A stretch of 64,000 bases of DNA. Origin: Rhodopseudomonas pseudopalustris (GTDB lineage: Bacteria > Pseudomonadota > Alphaproteobacteria > Rhizobiales > Xanthobacteraceae). How positions within the stretch are numbered: the first letter of the stretch is position 1; each line of letters begins with the position of its first letter. Made by a program: the position numbers and the translations under genes. The notes under the pieces were generated by a model. The model had not been told where the DNA came from and did not search any database. It saw nothing but the letters and a program-made list of their open reading frames with translations. Location of the stretch: the NCBI RefSeq assembly GCF_900110435.1, contig NZ_FODT01000001.1, forward strand, positions 124,001 through 188,000, written 5' to 3'. Of the stretch, positions 8,355-16,555 are shown one piece after another.

Positions 8355-8385
8355 AAAAAAAGCGGCGCGGATCGCTCCGCGCCGC
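8355..8385 (-). terminator. Rho-independent terminator of the OmpW-like gene
   Basis: On the minus strand GCGGCGCGGA-GCGA-TCCGCGCCGC is a perfect 10-bp stem followed immediately by seven T. It sits about 15 bases after the stop codon of the OmpW-like gene. Confidence 0.92.
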
Positions 8386-8399
8386 GTCGATTCCGAGGA

Positions 8400-9089
8400 T
8401 CAGAACTTGTAGGTGATGCCGGTGCCGATCAGCCACGGATCGAGATTGACCTTGCCGGTCACCGGCACGTTGCCGGCCAGCGTGCCGTTCCACTCCGGAC
8501 GCAACCAGATCTTCTTGACGTCGACGTTCCAGCCCCAATGCTTGTCGAACATGTAGTCGAAGCCGATCTGCGCCACCGGGGCGAAGCTGTCCTTGAGGTG
8601 GCTGTCGGTGACGACGCCGCCCGCCGCGCTCTGGCTGAAGAAGAACGTGTAGTTCACGCCGGCGCCGATATAGGGCTTGAACGCGCCGAACTCGGTGAAG
8701 TGATATTGCAGCGTCAGCGTCGGCGGCAGCAGCCACGACTTGCCGACGTCGATCCCGGTGAGCGTGCCCGCGCCCGACACGCTGTGCCGGGTGACGCCGA
8801 GGATCAGTTCGGCGGCGATGTTCCTGTTGAAGAAGTACGAAATGTCGAGTTCGGGCACCAGCGCGTCCGAGGTCTTCAGCGACGAGCCGGCGATCTGGTC
8901 GACGTAACCGGAATCCCGCGGGACCACGCCAAGCACGCGCAGGCGGATCATCCACGGATTCCATTCATCCACCACCGGCGCCTTGTACACCGGGCGGGCG
9001 GCGAGATCGGCGGCGACGGCGTTGGCCGGCAGGCCGTTCAATGCCGCCGCCATCCCCAGCGCCGACACGACAGTCAGAAACTTGGTCAT
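8400..9089 (-). CDS. ompW: OmpW-family outer-membrane protein
   Basis: 229 residues with a Sec signal peptide (cleavage after about ANAVAA, residue 27). An eight-stranded barrel pattern of alternating hydrophobic and aromatic residues follows, ending in the terminal GITYKF with C-terminal Phe required for barrel insertion. Family motifs such as PTLTLQYHF and KPYIGAGVNYTFFF are present. OmpW forms a small hydrophobic channel in the outer membrane. An AAAGGGG ribosome site precedes the ATG. It is a stand-alone gene with its own terminator. Substrate unknown. Confidence 0.9.
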   Translation of the reverse strand: MTKFLTVVSALGMAAALNGLPANAVAADLAARPVYKAPVVDEWNPWMIRLRVLGVVPRDSGYVDQIAGSSLKTSDALVPELDISYFFNRNIAAELILGVTRHSVSGAGTLTGIDVGKSWLLPPTLTLQYHFTEFGAFKPYIGAGVNYTFFFSQSAAGGVVTDSHLKDSFAPVAQIGFDYMFDKHWGWNVDVKKIWLRPEWNGTLAGNVPVTGKVNLDPWLIGTGITYKF

Positions 9090-9309
9090 AGTGCCCCTTT
9101 GAATGTCAGTCGCGTGAGCACCCGCACACGCTTGCGGTGCACCAATGCCGCCGAGGGTCGGCAACGTTTGATCCAAATCAAACGGCGGCGCGGCCCGCGG
9201 CAGGCTGTCGCGGAGCGTGACCCGCAAGACACAAATTCTCAGGGAGTTCGCAACTGACCCCGTCGTCTGACGGACAGGAATGAGCCGGGTCGCGCGCCAC
9301 GACCCTGCT

Positions 9310-9555
9310 CTAGGGCCGGCTCGGGTTGCTCATCATGTACTCGCCGAGATTGCGCTGGGCGCGATTGTCGCGGGTGACGGCGTTGGAGCGCTGGACATCG
9401 CGATCCCTGCGGCAGGCGACGTAGCCCGGCGAACCGGCCGCGACGCCGGTCGCACGGCAGAACGCATCGTCGTCGGCGAGATCCGCCGGCGCCTCGCTGC
9501 GATGACTGCAGGCGGCGAGCGTGAGGGCGACAAGGGTCAGCGCGAGAAGCTTCAT
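9310..9555 (-). CDS. Small predicted lipoprotein
   Basis: 81 residues. Residues 1-15 are a lipoprotein signal with lipobox LAAC, so Cys 16 is the likely acylation site. The mature part has two more cysteines (DAFCRATG and YVACRRD) that could form a disulfide, and ends in a charged segment. I do not recognise the family. The start MKLLALTLV is preferred to upstream in-frame methionines because it places the signal peptide at the N-terminus. Confidence 0.65.
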   Translation of the reverse strand: MKLLALTLVALTLAACSHRSEAPADLADDDAFCRATGVAAGSPGYVACRRDRDVQRSNAVTRDNRAQRNLGEYMMSNPSRP

Positions 9556-9588
9556 TGTGAACGGCGGCATCGATATTCCCGATATCGT

Positions 9589-9689
9589 CATTCCGGGATG
9601 CGCCCCTTGGGACGCAGGCCCGGAATCCATCTCCCCTGGCGGTGGTTATCGATTCCGGTACGCCGCCGCGCGGCGCCCCGGAATGACCA
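9589..9689. repeat. Dispersed intergenic repeat (CATTCCGGG type)
   Basis: Contains TCATTCCGGGATGCGCC, AGGCCCGGAATCCAT and an inverted GCCCCGGAATGA end. Elements of this kind are frequent between genes in this family. No second copy is seen in the window, so the call rests on its hairpin-like structure and general familiarity. Confidence 0.4.
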
Positions 9690-9713
9690 TGGCAAGGGTC
9701 GAAGCCTGTTTAG

Positions 9714-9749
9714 CCCGGATTGCGGACTTTGTAAGTCCGCAATCCCGGG
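9714..9749 (-). terminator. Long hairpin after the acyl-CoA synthetase gene
   Basis: CCCGGATTGCGGACTT-TGT-AAGTCCGCAATCCCGGG forms a 16-bp stem with one bulged C. It begins 14 bases past the stop codon. There is no U-tract, so it may be an mRNA-stabilising 3' structure instead of a classical terminator. Confidence 0.5.
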
Positions 9750-9762
9750 TCCGGGACCAGCG

Positions 9763-11673
9763 TCAGCTATGGTTCTTCAGCGCGGTGCTGATGTCGTCGA
9801 GCGCGGTCGGGTCCTCGATCGTGGCGGGCATCGCCCATTCGTCGCCGTCGGCGATCTTCTTGATGGTGCCGCGCAGGATCTTGCCGGAGCGGGTCTTGGG
9901 CAGCCGCGGCACGGTGATCGCCAGCTTGAAGGCCGCGACCGGGCCGAGCTTGTCGCGCACCAGCTTGACGATCTCCTTCTCGATCTCGGCGTGATCGCGG
10001 GTGACACCGCTCTTCAGCACGATCAGACCGCAGGGCACCTCGCCCTTGATCGTATCGTTGATGCCGAGCACGGCGCATTCGGCGACGTCCGGATGCGAGG
10101 CCAGGATCTCCTCCATGCCGCCGGTCGAGAGCCGGTGGCCGGCGACGTTGATGATGTCGTCGGTGCGGCCCATCACGAAGACGTAGCCGTCCTCGTCCAT
10201 GTAGCCGGCGTCGGAGGTCTTGTAGAAGCCGGGATAGTCGGCGAAGTAGCTTTCGCGGCAGCGCTCGTCCTGCTGCCACAGCGTCGGCAGACAGCCGGGC
10301 GGCAGCGGCAGCTTGATCACGATCGAGCCCATCGTTCCGGCGGGCAACGGCCGTGCGCCCTCGTCGACCACCTGAACGTCGTAGCCCGGCATCGGCACCG
10401 TCGGCGAGCCGTGCTTGACCGGCAGCAGGCCGAGGCCGACCGGGTTGCCGGCGATGCACCAGCCGGTTTCGGTCTGCCACCAGTGATCGATCACCGGCAC
10501 CTTGAGCTGCTGCTCGGCCCATTCCACCGTCGGCGGGTCGGCACGTTCGCCGGCCAGGAACAGCGTACGCAGCTTCGACAGATCGTATTTGCGGATGAAG
10601 CTGCCTTCGGGATCGTCCTTGCGGATGGCGCGGAACGCGGTCGGCGCCGTGAACAGCGCCACCGCGCCGTGCTCGGAAATCACCCGCCAGAACGCGCCGG
10701 CGTCGGGGGTGCCGACCGGCTTGCCTTCATACATGATCGAGGTCGCGCCGTGGAGCAGCGGGCCGTAGATGATGTAGCTGTGGCCGACCACCCAGCCGAT
10801 GTCGGACGCGCACCACCACACCTCGCCGGGTTTGACGCCGTAGAGGTTCTCCATCGTCCATTTCAGCGCGACGAGATGACCGCCATTGTCGCGCACCACG
10901 CCCTTCGGCTTGCCGGTGGTGCCCGAGGTGTAGAGGATGTACAGCGGATCGGTGGCGTCGACCGCGACGCAATCGGCCTTCTTGTCGGCCGCCAGCGCCT
11001 CGGAGCGCAGTTTGGCCCAATCGTGATCGCGGCCTTCGATCAGCTCGCACTCCTGCTGCGGCCGCGCCAGGATGATGCAGGCGTCGGGCTTGGCGGTGGA
11101 TAGTTTGATCGCTTCGTCGAGCAGCGGCTTGTACTTGACGATGCGGCCGGGCTCGATGCCGCAGCTCGCCGACAGGATCAGCTTCGGCTTGGCGTCGTCG
11201 ATGCGGGTGGCGAGTTCCTTGGCCGCGAAGCCGCCGAACACCACCGAATGCACCGCGCCGATGCGGGCGCAAGCCAGCATCGCCACCATCGATTCCGGCA
11301 CCATCGGCATATAGAGGATGACGCGGTCGCCCTTGGCGACGCCGAAATCCTGCATCACCGCGGCCAGCGCCTGCACTTCGCGCAGCATCTCCGCATAAGT
11401 GAACTGGCTGATGCTACCGGTCAGCGGCGAATCGTGGATCAGCGCGACCTGGTCGGCCCGGCCGTTGGCGACATGGCGGTCGAGCGCATTGTAGCAGGTG
11501 TTGACCTTGGCGCCGGCAAACCAGCGGCCGTACAGCCCCTGCGAGCGATCGAACACCTTCGTGGCGGGCTCGATCCAGTCGATCTCGCGCGCGGCCTCGG
11601 CCCAGAAGCCCTCGGGATCGGCGAGCGAACGGGCATGAACCTCGTGGTAACGGCTCTTGTCATGGCTATTCAT
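9763..11673 (-). CDS. prpE: Propionyl-CoA synthetase type acyl-CoA ligase
   Basis: 636 residues of the acetyl/propionyl-CoA synthetase branch of the ANL superfamily, converting a short-chain acid, ATP and CoA to acyl-CoA. The P-loop YTSGTTGKPKGVV, the WWQTETGW motif (adenylate and acyl pocket), the hinge GRTDDIINVAGHRLS, and the catalytic lysine in PKTRSGKILRG are all intact. That lysine is a known acetylation target in this family. The early WFAGAKVNTCYNALDRHV resembles PrpE more than Acs. Cytoplasmic single gene; no prp operon alongside. Acetate against propionate preference cannot be read from sequence alone. Confidence 0.88.
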   Translation of the reverse strand: MNSHDKSRYHEVHARSLADPEGFWAEAAREIDWIEPATKVFDRSQGLYGRWFAGAKVNTCYNALDRHVANGRADQVALIHDSPLTGSISQFTYAEMLREVQALAAVMQDFGVAKGDRVILYMPMVPESMVAMLACARIGAVHSVVFGGFAAKELATRIDDAKPKLILSASCGIEPGRIVKYKPLLDEAIKLSTAKPDACIILARPQQECELIEGRDHDWAKLRSEALAADKKADCVAVDATDPLYILYTSGTTGKPKGVVRDNGGHLVALKWTMENLYGVKPGEVWWCASDIGWVVGHSYIIYGPLLHGATSIMYEGKPVGTPDAGAFWRVISEHGAVALFTAPTAFRAIRKDDPEGSFIRKYDLSKLRTLFLAGERADPPTVEWAEQQLKVPVIDHWWQTETGWCIAGNPVGLGLLPVKHGSPTVPMPGYDVQVVDEGARPLPAGTMGSIVIKLPLPPGCLPTLWQQDERCRESYFADYPGFYKTSDAGYMDEDGYVFVMGRTDDIINVAGHRLSTGGMEEILASHPDVAECAVLGINDTIKGEVPCGLIVLKSGVTRDHAEIEKEIVKLVRDKLGPVAAFKLAITVPRLPKTRSGKILRGTIKKIADGDEWAMPATIEDPTALDDISTALKNHS

Positions 11674-11846
11674 GGCGTCACGCTCCCATCGGTCTCAGGC
11701 GGTTTGCCCGCCATGTCGAGCTTTTAGCCGGGGCTGGCAACCCCGCCTTTGTTCCTAATCAACAGCGGCGGCGCGCCCGGCCTTGGCCGGACGGCATTCT
11801 GGCCCGACGCGCCCGGGTTTCAAGGCCAAACCGGACGGTTTCGGCG

Positions 11847-12611
11847 TCAGTACCCATCGATACCTGTCAGTTGTCGCCGCCGCGCCTTCATCGCCGCGCG
11901 CAGGTCGTAGCCGGGCCGACCGAACGACGCGTTGCGGGCGGCGATGAATTGCTCATGCGCGCGGGTCAGCGCCCGCAGTTCGGCGGGCTTCGCCGTCGCA
12001 TTGTCCTGCAGCACGCGGATGTAGATCGCGTTGATCTCGCGGTCGAGATTGGCGAGTTCGCGATCCCCGCAGATCGCTTTTTCCACCGCTCGGCGGGCGC
12101 GGCGGCAATCGAAGCTCGGTTTGCCGTCGACCGCCTTCTGCGCGCCGAGCCGTTCCAGCTCCATGGCCAGCGCCTTGTGGTTGGCGCGGGCGGCGGCGTG
12201 ATCCGGCTGTAGCTTCAAGGCCGCGGCGAAATCCGCCAGGGCCTTGGGGCGGTCGCCCTTGCCGAGCCACAGCTCGCCGCGGGCATTGAGACCATCCGGC
12301 AGCTTCGGTTCGAGCCGTAGCGCGTCGTCATAGTCGCCGATCGCGCGATCGACCTGCTGCTTGCGGGCCAGCGCGCCGGCGCGCGCGATCAGCGCCTTGA
12401 TGCGATCGTCCCGCTCGGTCTTGCGGCTGGCGATCAGCCGGCCGCACAACGCGATCGCGCGATCGTCGTCATCCAGCTTCGCCGCAGCGGCAAGGCACGG
12501 AGCCGGGTCGACGGTTGGATCGTCGAGGGCGTCGGGCGTGGTGGCGAAGGCCGGCGCGGCGGCAAGCAGCGCAACAGCAAGCAGAAGGCTGGTTGCGGGC
12601 AAGCCGCTCAT
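11847..12611 (-). CDS. Exported TPR plus LprI-like protein
   Basis: 254 residues. A Sec signal peptide occupies about residues 1-24 (ending APAFA). TPR-like helices follow (IGDYDDALRLEPKLPDGLNARGE and ALADFAAALKLQPDHAAARAN). A C-terminal segment has the spacing of the LprI/DUF1311 domain (FDCRRARRAVEKAICGDRELANLDREINAIY). LprI-type domains inhibit lysozyme or sit in the cell envelope, so a periplasmic protein-interaction role is likely. The start MSGLPATSLL is chosen to put the signal peptide at the N-terminus; 21 more codons are possible upstream. Confidence 0.7.
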   Translation of the reverse strand: MSGLPATSLLLAVALLAAAPAFATTPDALDDPTVDPAPCLAAAAKLDDDDRAIALCGRLIASRKTERDDRIKALIARAGALARKQQVDRAIGDYDDALRLEPKLPDGLNARGELWLGKGDRPKALADFAAALKLQPDHAAARANHKALAMELERLGAQKAVDGKPSFDCRRARRAVEKAICGDRELANLDREINAIYIRVLQDNATAKPAELRALTRAHEQFIAARNASFGRPGYDLRAAMKARRRQLTGIDGY

Positions 12612-12639
12612 GGATCGAGTAGTCCTGAATTCCGACATG

Positions 12640-12785
12640 CGACTCGTCATCCAGAGATGCGCACGCACTTGCATGCGCCTCGAAGGACGAGCCGTATCAA
12701 CCCGCTTCCATCCTTCGAGGCTCGCTGCGCTTGCACATCGAGATGACGCTTCGAGGCTTGCTGCACTCGCAACTCAGGATGGCGG
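12640..12785. repeat. Degenerate dispersed repeat region
   Basis: CATCCTTCGAGGCTCGCTGCGCTTGCACATCGAGATGACG is followed by a partial direct repeat, CTTCGAGGCTTGCTGCACTCGCAACTCAGGATGGCG. This resembles common intergenic repeats of the family. No gene is seen in it. Confidence 0.45.
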
Positions 12786-12800
12786 CCGACGCCGATCATC

Positions 12801-13604
12801 TCAATTCACCTTGAGGGTCAGGCCGCCGTCGACCACCAGTTCGAGACCGGTGACGTATTTCGACTCGTCGCCGGCGAGAAACAGCGCGGCGTTGGCGACG
12901 TCCCAGGCTTCACCCATGTGCCCCATCGGCACCTGCTCGTCGCGCGCGCGCCACATCGCCTCGACGTCGCCGCCGGCGTAGCTCGCAGCGAGGCCCGCGG
13001 AATGCGCGACCATCGGCGTCTTCATCAGGCCGGGCAGGATGCAATTCACCCGGATGTGGTCGCGGGCATACTCCACCGCGGTCGTACGGGTCACTGCGTT
13101 CATCGCCGCCTTCGAAGCCGCATAGCTGACATACGAGATGCCGAGATGCCGGATCGAAGCGATCGACGAGATGTTGATGATCGAGCCGCCGCCCTGGCGC
13201 TGCATGATCGGGATCACATGCTTCATCGCCAGGAAGGCGCTCTTGAGATTGACCGCGAACACCCGGTCCCACTCCGCCTCGGAAATCTCGACCACGCCGC
13301 CGGTTTCGGCGATGCCGACATTGTTGTCGAGCACGTCGATCCGGCCGTAAGCCGCCATACAGGCATGGATCATCGCCTCGACGTCGACGGCACGCGACAC
13401 ATCGGCGGCGAACGCCGTGGCGCGGCCGCCGGTGCCGGTGATCAGGCTGGCGGTTTCCTCCGCCGCTTCGGCGTTGCGGTCGACGCAGAACACCTGCGCG
13501 CCCTCGCGCGCAAAGGTCACCGCGGTCGCCTTGCCGTTGCCCCAGCCCGGTCCGATCGAGCCGGCGCCGACCACCAGTGCGGTCTTGCCTTGCAGTCGTG
13601 GCAT
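12801..13604 (-). CDS. Short-chain dehydrogenase/reductase
   Basis: 267 residues, classical SDR. The cofactor loop is GAGSIGPGWGNGKA near 13, NNVG replaces the usual NNAG, the catalytic Ser lies in INISSIAS, and the catalytic pair is Tyr/Lys in YVSYAASK. The C-terminal LVVDGGLTL is typical. The aspartate after strand 2 (FCVDRN) favours NAD(H). Such enzymes oxidise or reduce alcohols, 3-oxoacyl groups or sugars; the substrate is unknown. A single gene with repeats on both sides. Confidence 0.88.
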   Translation of the reverse strand: MPRLQGKTALVVGAGSIGPGWGNGKATAVTFAREGAQVFCVDRNAEAAEETASLITGTGGRATAFAADVSRAVDVEAMIHACMAAYGRIDVLDNNVGIAETGGVVEISEAEWDRVFAVNLKSAFLAMKHVIPIMQRQGGGSIINISSIASIRHLGISYVSYAASKAAMNAVTRTTAVEYARDHIRVNCILPGLMKTPMVAHSAGLAASYAGGDVEAMWRARDEQVPMGHMGEAWDVANAALFLAGDESKYVTGLELVVDGGLTLKVN

Positions 13605-13637
13605 TGCGTGTTCTCTCTCGTGTTTGCTTCAAGGGCA

Positions 13638-13672
13638 GCGTTGTAGCTCGGATGGAGCGAAGCGCAATCCAT
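13638..13672 (+). repeat. Short dispersed repeat (GTAGCTCGGATGGAGCGAAGC type)
   Basis: GTAGCTCGGATGGAGCGAAGCGCAATCCATG matches a short element I recall as widespread between genes in this family. It lies just before a family B repeat, so the roughly 310-base gap to the next gene is mostly repeats. Confidence 0.45.
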
Positions 13673-13740
13673 GTGCTCTCTCTCCGCCTGAGGCAGGGCG
13701 ATCGCACATTAGATAAATGCGCACAGCACCGGTGCTTTCT

Positions 13741-13891
13741 TCACCCTCCCCTGGAGGGGGAGGGTCGGCACGCAGCCCGCGCCAGCGGGATGCGGGGCGG
13801 GGTGGGGTGAGCCGCGGGCACGGCGGATGAACTCTTCGCCACCCCACCCCGCTCGCTGCGCGAGCGACCCTCCCCCTCCAGGGGAGGGTGA
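13741..13891. repeat. Dispersed GC-rich repeat, family B, copy 2
   Basis: 151 bases, the inverse complement of the element at 1710-1862 with roughly nine in ten positions alike by eye. Both ends read CCCTCCCCTGGAGGGGGAGGG or its complement. It occupies the gap between the SDR gene and the DUF1850 gene. Confidence 0.75.
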
Positions 13892-13917
13892 CTCCGGCTC
13901 CATCAGCGATCAACCAA

Positions 13918-14292
13918 CTACTCGCTGCACGCGCTCATCGTGGTCGGGTGCGGGCCGATGTCGTGCCCGATGATCTCCGACAGCGTGCGGCACGCGTCGG
14001 CGCTGCACAGCCGCCATTCGCCGGCGAGGCCGGAATTGCCGAGCACCACTTCGCGCAACCGGTTTCGCGGCGGCGACCATTGAAACCAGCCGCCCACGAG
14101 GCGCGCCTCCGGCGGCGGCTCCATGCCGGCGCCGGCGCCCTTGACGCGCGCCTGCACCAGTTCGAGCCCCTGCTTGGTGACGCGCCAGTCTTCCTGCCAC
14201 GCGGTCTGCTCGATCGAATGCGTCCAGGCCAGCGTGAAGCTCGCGAGCGCCAGCGTCTTCACAACGCCCGCGGACGCGAGGCAGAGACTCAC
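13918..14292 (-). CDS. DUF1850 protein of a TRAP transporter operon
   Basis: 124 residues from a GTG that overlaps the stop of the TRAP permease gene (GTGA), the usual coupling in such operons. A longer frame starting 14 codons earlier overlaps the permease more. An N-terminal hydrophobic segment (about 10-22) is followed by THSIEQTAWQEDWRV, ARVKGAGAGMEPP and the conserved end with CSADACRTLSEIIG. DUF1850 genes regularly accompany TAXI-type TRAP permeases, so this is probably an accessory envelope protein of the transporter. Exact role unknown. Confidence 0.8.
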   Translation of the reverse strand: MSLCLASAGVVKTLALASFTLAWTHSIEQTAWQEDWRVTKQGLELVQARVKGAGAGMEPPPEARLVGGWFQWSPPRNRLREVVLGNSGLAGEWRLCSADACRTLSEIIGHDIGPHPTTMSACSE

Positions 14293-16409
14293 GCCGCGGC
14301 GACCGCGTTGCGCGGCCGCTGCCGCCATTGCCACACCACGACCAGCGCCGCGACGATGAAGCCGAAATAGTCGCTATAGGGAAACTCGCCGAGCAGGCAG
14401 ATGCTGGCGGCGAAGGCGACGACGCGCTCGATCACCGTCATCCGCGTGTACAGGAAGCCGATCGCGACCATGCCGAACAGCGCGATCGCGACCAGCGCCT
14501 TCACGGTGGCATAGACCACTGCGCCGTAGAAGCCGAGTTCGGCCGCCATCGGATCGCCGGGCTGCAGCATCAGCGCCGGCGAATACACCGCGATGAACGG
14601 GATGACGTAGCCGGCGAGCGCGATCCGCATCGCCTCCCAGCCGATCTTGTCGGGATTCTCGCGGGCGATCGGCGCCGCCGCCAGCGCCGCCAGGGCGACC
14701 GGCGGCGACAGGTCCGCCATGATGCCGTAGTAGAACGCGAACATGTGGCTGACGATCAGCGGCACGCCGAGCTTCGCCAGCGCCGGCGCGGCCAGCGCCG
14801 CGGTGATGATGTAGGTCGGGATCGTCGGGATGCCGGTGCCGAGCAAGATCGACAGCAGCATCGTCATGATCAGCGCCAGGAACAGGCTCTTCTCGCCGAG
14901 CCCGATCACCCAGCCGCCGAAAATGGTGCCGACGCCGGTCTGGGTCATCATGCCGATGATGGTGCCGACGATGGCGCAGGCCATGCCGACGGTGAGCGCC
15001 GATTTGGCGCTGTCGGCGAGCGAATCGCGGCACGCCGCCAGGGTGGCGCGGCCGCCACGCGTGACCGCCGTGATCGCAATCAGCGCCGCGACGATCAGGA
15101 CGATCCGCATGATGTCGAGCCCATTATGCGACACTGCGCCGACCACAAGCGCCAGCCCGATCCAGAACACGTAGCGCAGCACCTGGCTGGAGAAGCCGTG
15201 CACGATGCTGGCGCCGAGGATCAGCGTCACCGTCAGCGCCAGGCCCATCGAGCCGGCATAGAGCGGCGTGAAGCCCTCGAACAGCATGAACACCAGCGCG
15301 GCCAGCGGCAGGACAAGGTACCAGCGATTGACCACCGCCCGCCAGGCGCTCGGGATTTCCGACTTCTTCATCCCGACCAGCCCGTGCTTGCCGGCCTCGA
15401 GATGCACCATCCAGAACGCCGAGGCGAAGTACAGGAATGCCGGGATCACCGCGGCCTTGACGATCACCGAATAGTCGACGCCGAGCGTCTCGGCCATGAT
15501 GAAGGCGACCGCGCCCATCACCGGCGGCATGATCTGCCCACCCATCGAGGCGGTGGCCTCGACGCCGGCGGCGAAGGCGCGGCGATAGCCGAACTTGATC
15601 ATCAGCGGAATGGTGAACTGGCCGACGGTGACGACATTCGCCACGCCGGAGCCGGAGATCGTGCCCATCATGCCCGAGGCGAACACCGCGACCTTGGCCG
15701 GGCCGCCGCGGCTGCGACCGAACAGGCCGAGCGACACGTCGGTGAACAACTGGATCATGCCGGCGCGCTCGAGGAACGAGCCGAACAGGATGAACAGGAA
15801 AATATAGGTCGCCGACACGTAGATCGGCACACCATAGAAGCCCTCGGTGCCGAACGACAGATGGGTGACGACCTGGTCGAAATCATAGCCGCGGTGGTTC
15901 AATGGCGCCGGCAGATACTGGCCGAAGAACCAGTACACCAGACAGACGCCGCACATGATCGGCAGCGCCGAGCCCATCAGCCGCCGCGTGCCCTCGAAAA
16001 TCAGCACTGCGAGCAGCGTCCCGACGACGAGATCAAGCTGGGTGGGATCGCCGTCGCGCGCGATCAGGTCGGCGTAGAAGAACCATTGATACAGCCCGCA
16101 CAGGAAGCCGAGCGCGCCGACCAGCCAGGCGAAAACGCGGCCCAAATCAGTACGCGCGGTGAAATTGCCGAGCAGGCCGAAGGTGAGCAGGATCAGGAAG
16201 CCGACATGCACGCCGCGCACGACCTGGCTCGGCAGCACGTTCCACGCCGCGATCACCAGTTGGAAGGTCGCGAACGCGATCGCCACCATGTACGCCAGAT
16301 GGCTCCAGCCGCGCGGGCCGAACCCCGCCGGAAAGCCGTGCTCGAAATTGTCGAACTCGACCTTGACCGGTGCCGGCCCGTGTTCGACCGTGGCTTCTGG
16401 CTGCAACAT
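14289..16409 (-). CDS. TRAP transporter permease, fused small and large subunits
   Basis: 706 residues and some 16 or more membrane segments. The first part (about 30-165) is DctQ-like and the rest is the DctM-like permease, with signatures such as GSGVANVVTVGQFTIP, ASMGGQIMPPVMGAVAFIMAE and GTGIPTIPTYII. The fused form is typical of TAXI-TRAP systems, which use an ion gradient and a periplasmic binding protein to import organic acids. The binding protein gene lies upstream on the same strand about 150 bases away, and the DUF1850 gene follows with overlap. Substrate unknown; dicarboxylates or glutamate are usual for the class. Confidence 0.93.
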   Translation of the reverse strand: MLQPEATVEHGPAPVKVEFDNFEHGFPAGFGPRGWSHLAYMVAIAFATFQLVIAAWNVLPSQVVRGVHVGFLILLTFGLLGNFTARTDLGRVFAWLVGALGFLCGLYQWFFYADLIARDGDPTQLDLVVGTLLAVLIFEGTRRLMGSALPIMCGVCLVYWFFGQYLPAPLNHRGYDFDQVVTHLSFGTEGFYGVPIYVSATYIFLFILFGSFLERAGMIQLFTDVSLGLFGRSRGGPAKVAVFASGMMGTISGSGVANVVTVGQFTIPLMIKFGYRRAFAAGVEATASMGGQIMPPVMGAVAFIMAETLGVDYSVIVKAAVIPAFLYFASAFWMVHLEAGKHGLVGMKKSEIPSAWRAVVNRWYLVLPLAALVFMLFEGFTPLYAGSMGLALTVTLILGASIVHGFSSQVLRYVFWIGLALVVGAVSHNGLDIMRIVLIVAALIAITAVTRGGRATLAACRDSLADSAKSALTVGMACAIVGTIIGMMTQTGVGTIFGGWVIGLGEKSLFLALIMTMLLSILLGTGIPTIPTYIITAALAAPALAKLGVPLIVSHMFAFYYGIMADLSPPVALAALAAAPIARENPDKIGWEAMRIALAGYVIPFIAVYSPALMLQPGDPMAAELGFYGAVVYATVKALVAIALFGMVAIGFLYTRMTVIERVVAFAASICLLGEFPYSDYFGFIVAALVVVWQWRQRPRNAVAAA

Positions 16410-16461
16410 CGATGACCGTCCCGCCGCGTGGTCTGTTATGTGGTTCGTTCCCGAACGTCAT

Positions 16462-16534
16462 GCACGGGCTGGACCCGCGCATCCATCGCCTTTCGAAATA
16501 AGATGGATGGCCGGGTCAAGCCCGGCCATGACAC
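16462..16534. repeat. Dispersed intergenic repeat (ATGGCCGGGTCAAGCCCGGCCATGACA type)
   Basis: GTCATGCACGGGCTGGACCCGCGCATCCATC and ATGGATGGCCGGGTCAAGCCCGGCCATGAC are near-inverted halves of one element. The second half is a strong hairpin, followed after six bases by eight T on the plus strand, but no plus-strand gene ends here. It lies within the TAXI/TRAP operon gap. Confidence 0.55.
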
Positions 16535-16555
16535 CGTTTTTTTTGCGAGCTTGGC

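Noticed and set aside
9280-11103. 607-codon open frame opposite the acyl-CoA synthetase
   Set aside because: No family motif and full overlap with a clear enzyme gene on the other strand.
14328-16415. 695-codon open frame opposite the TRAP permease
   Set aside because: Extreme Arg/Asp/His/Gln composition and complete overlap with a membrane protein gene; shadow frame.
16511-16548. Hairpin plus T8 resembling a plus-strand terminator
   Set aside because: No plus-strand gene ends there and a 6-base gap separates stem and T run; it is part of a dispersed repeat.
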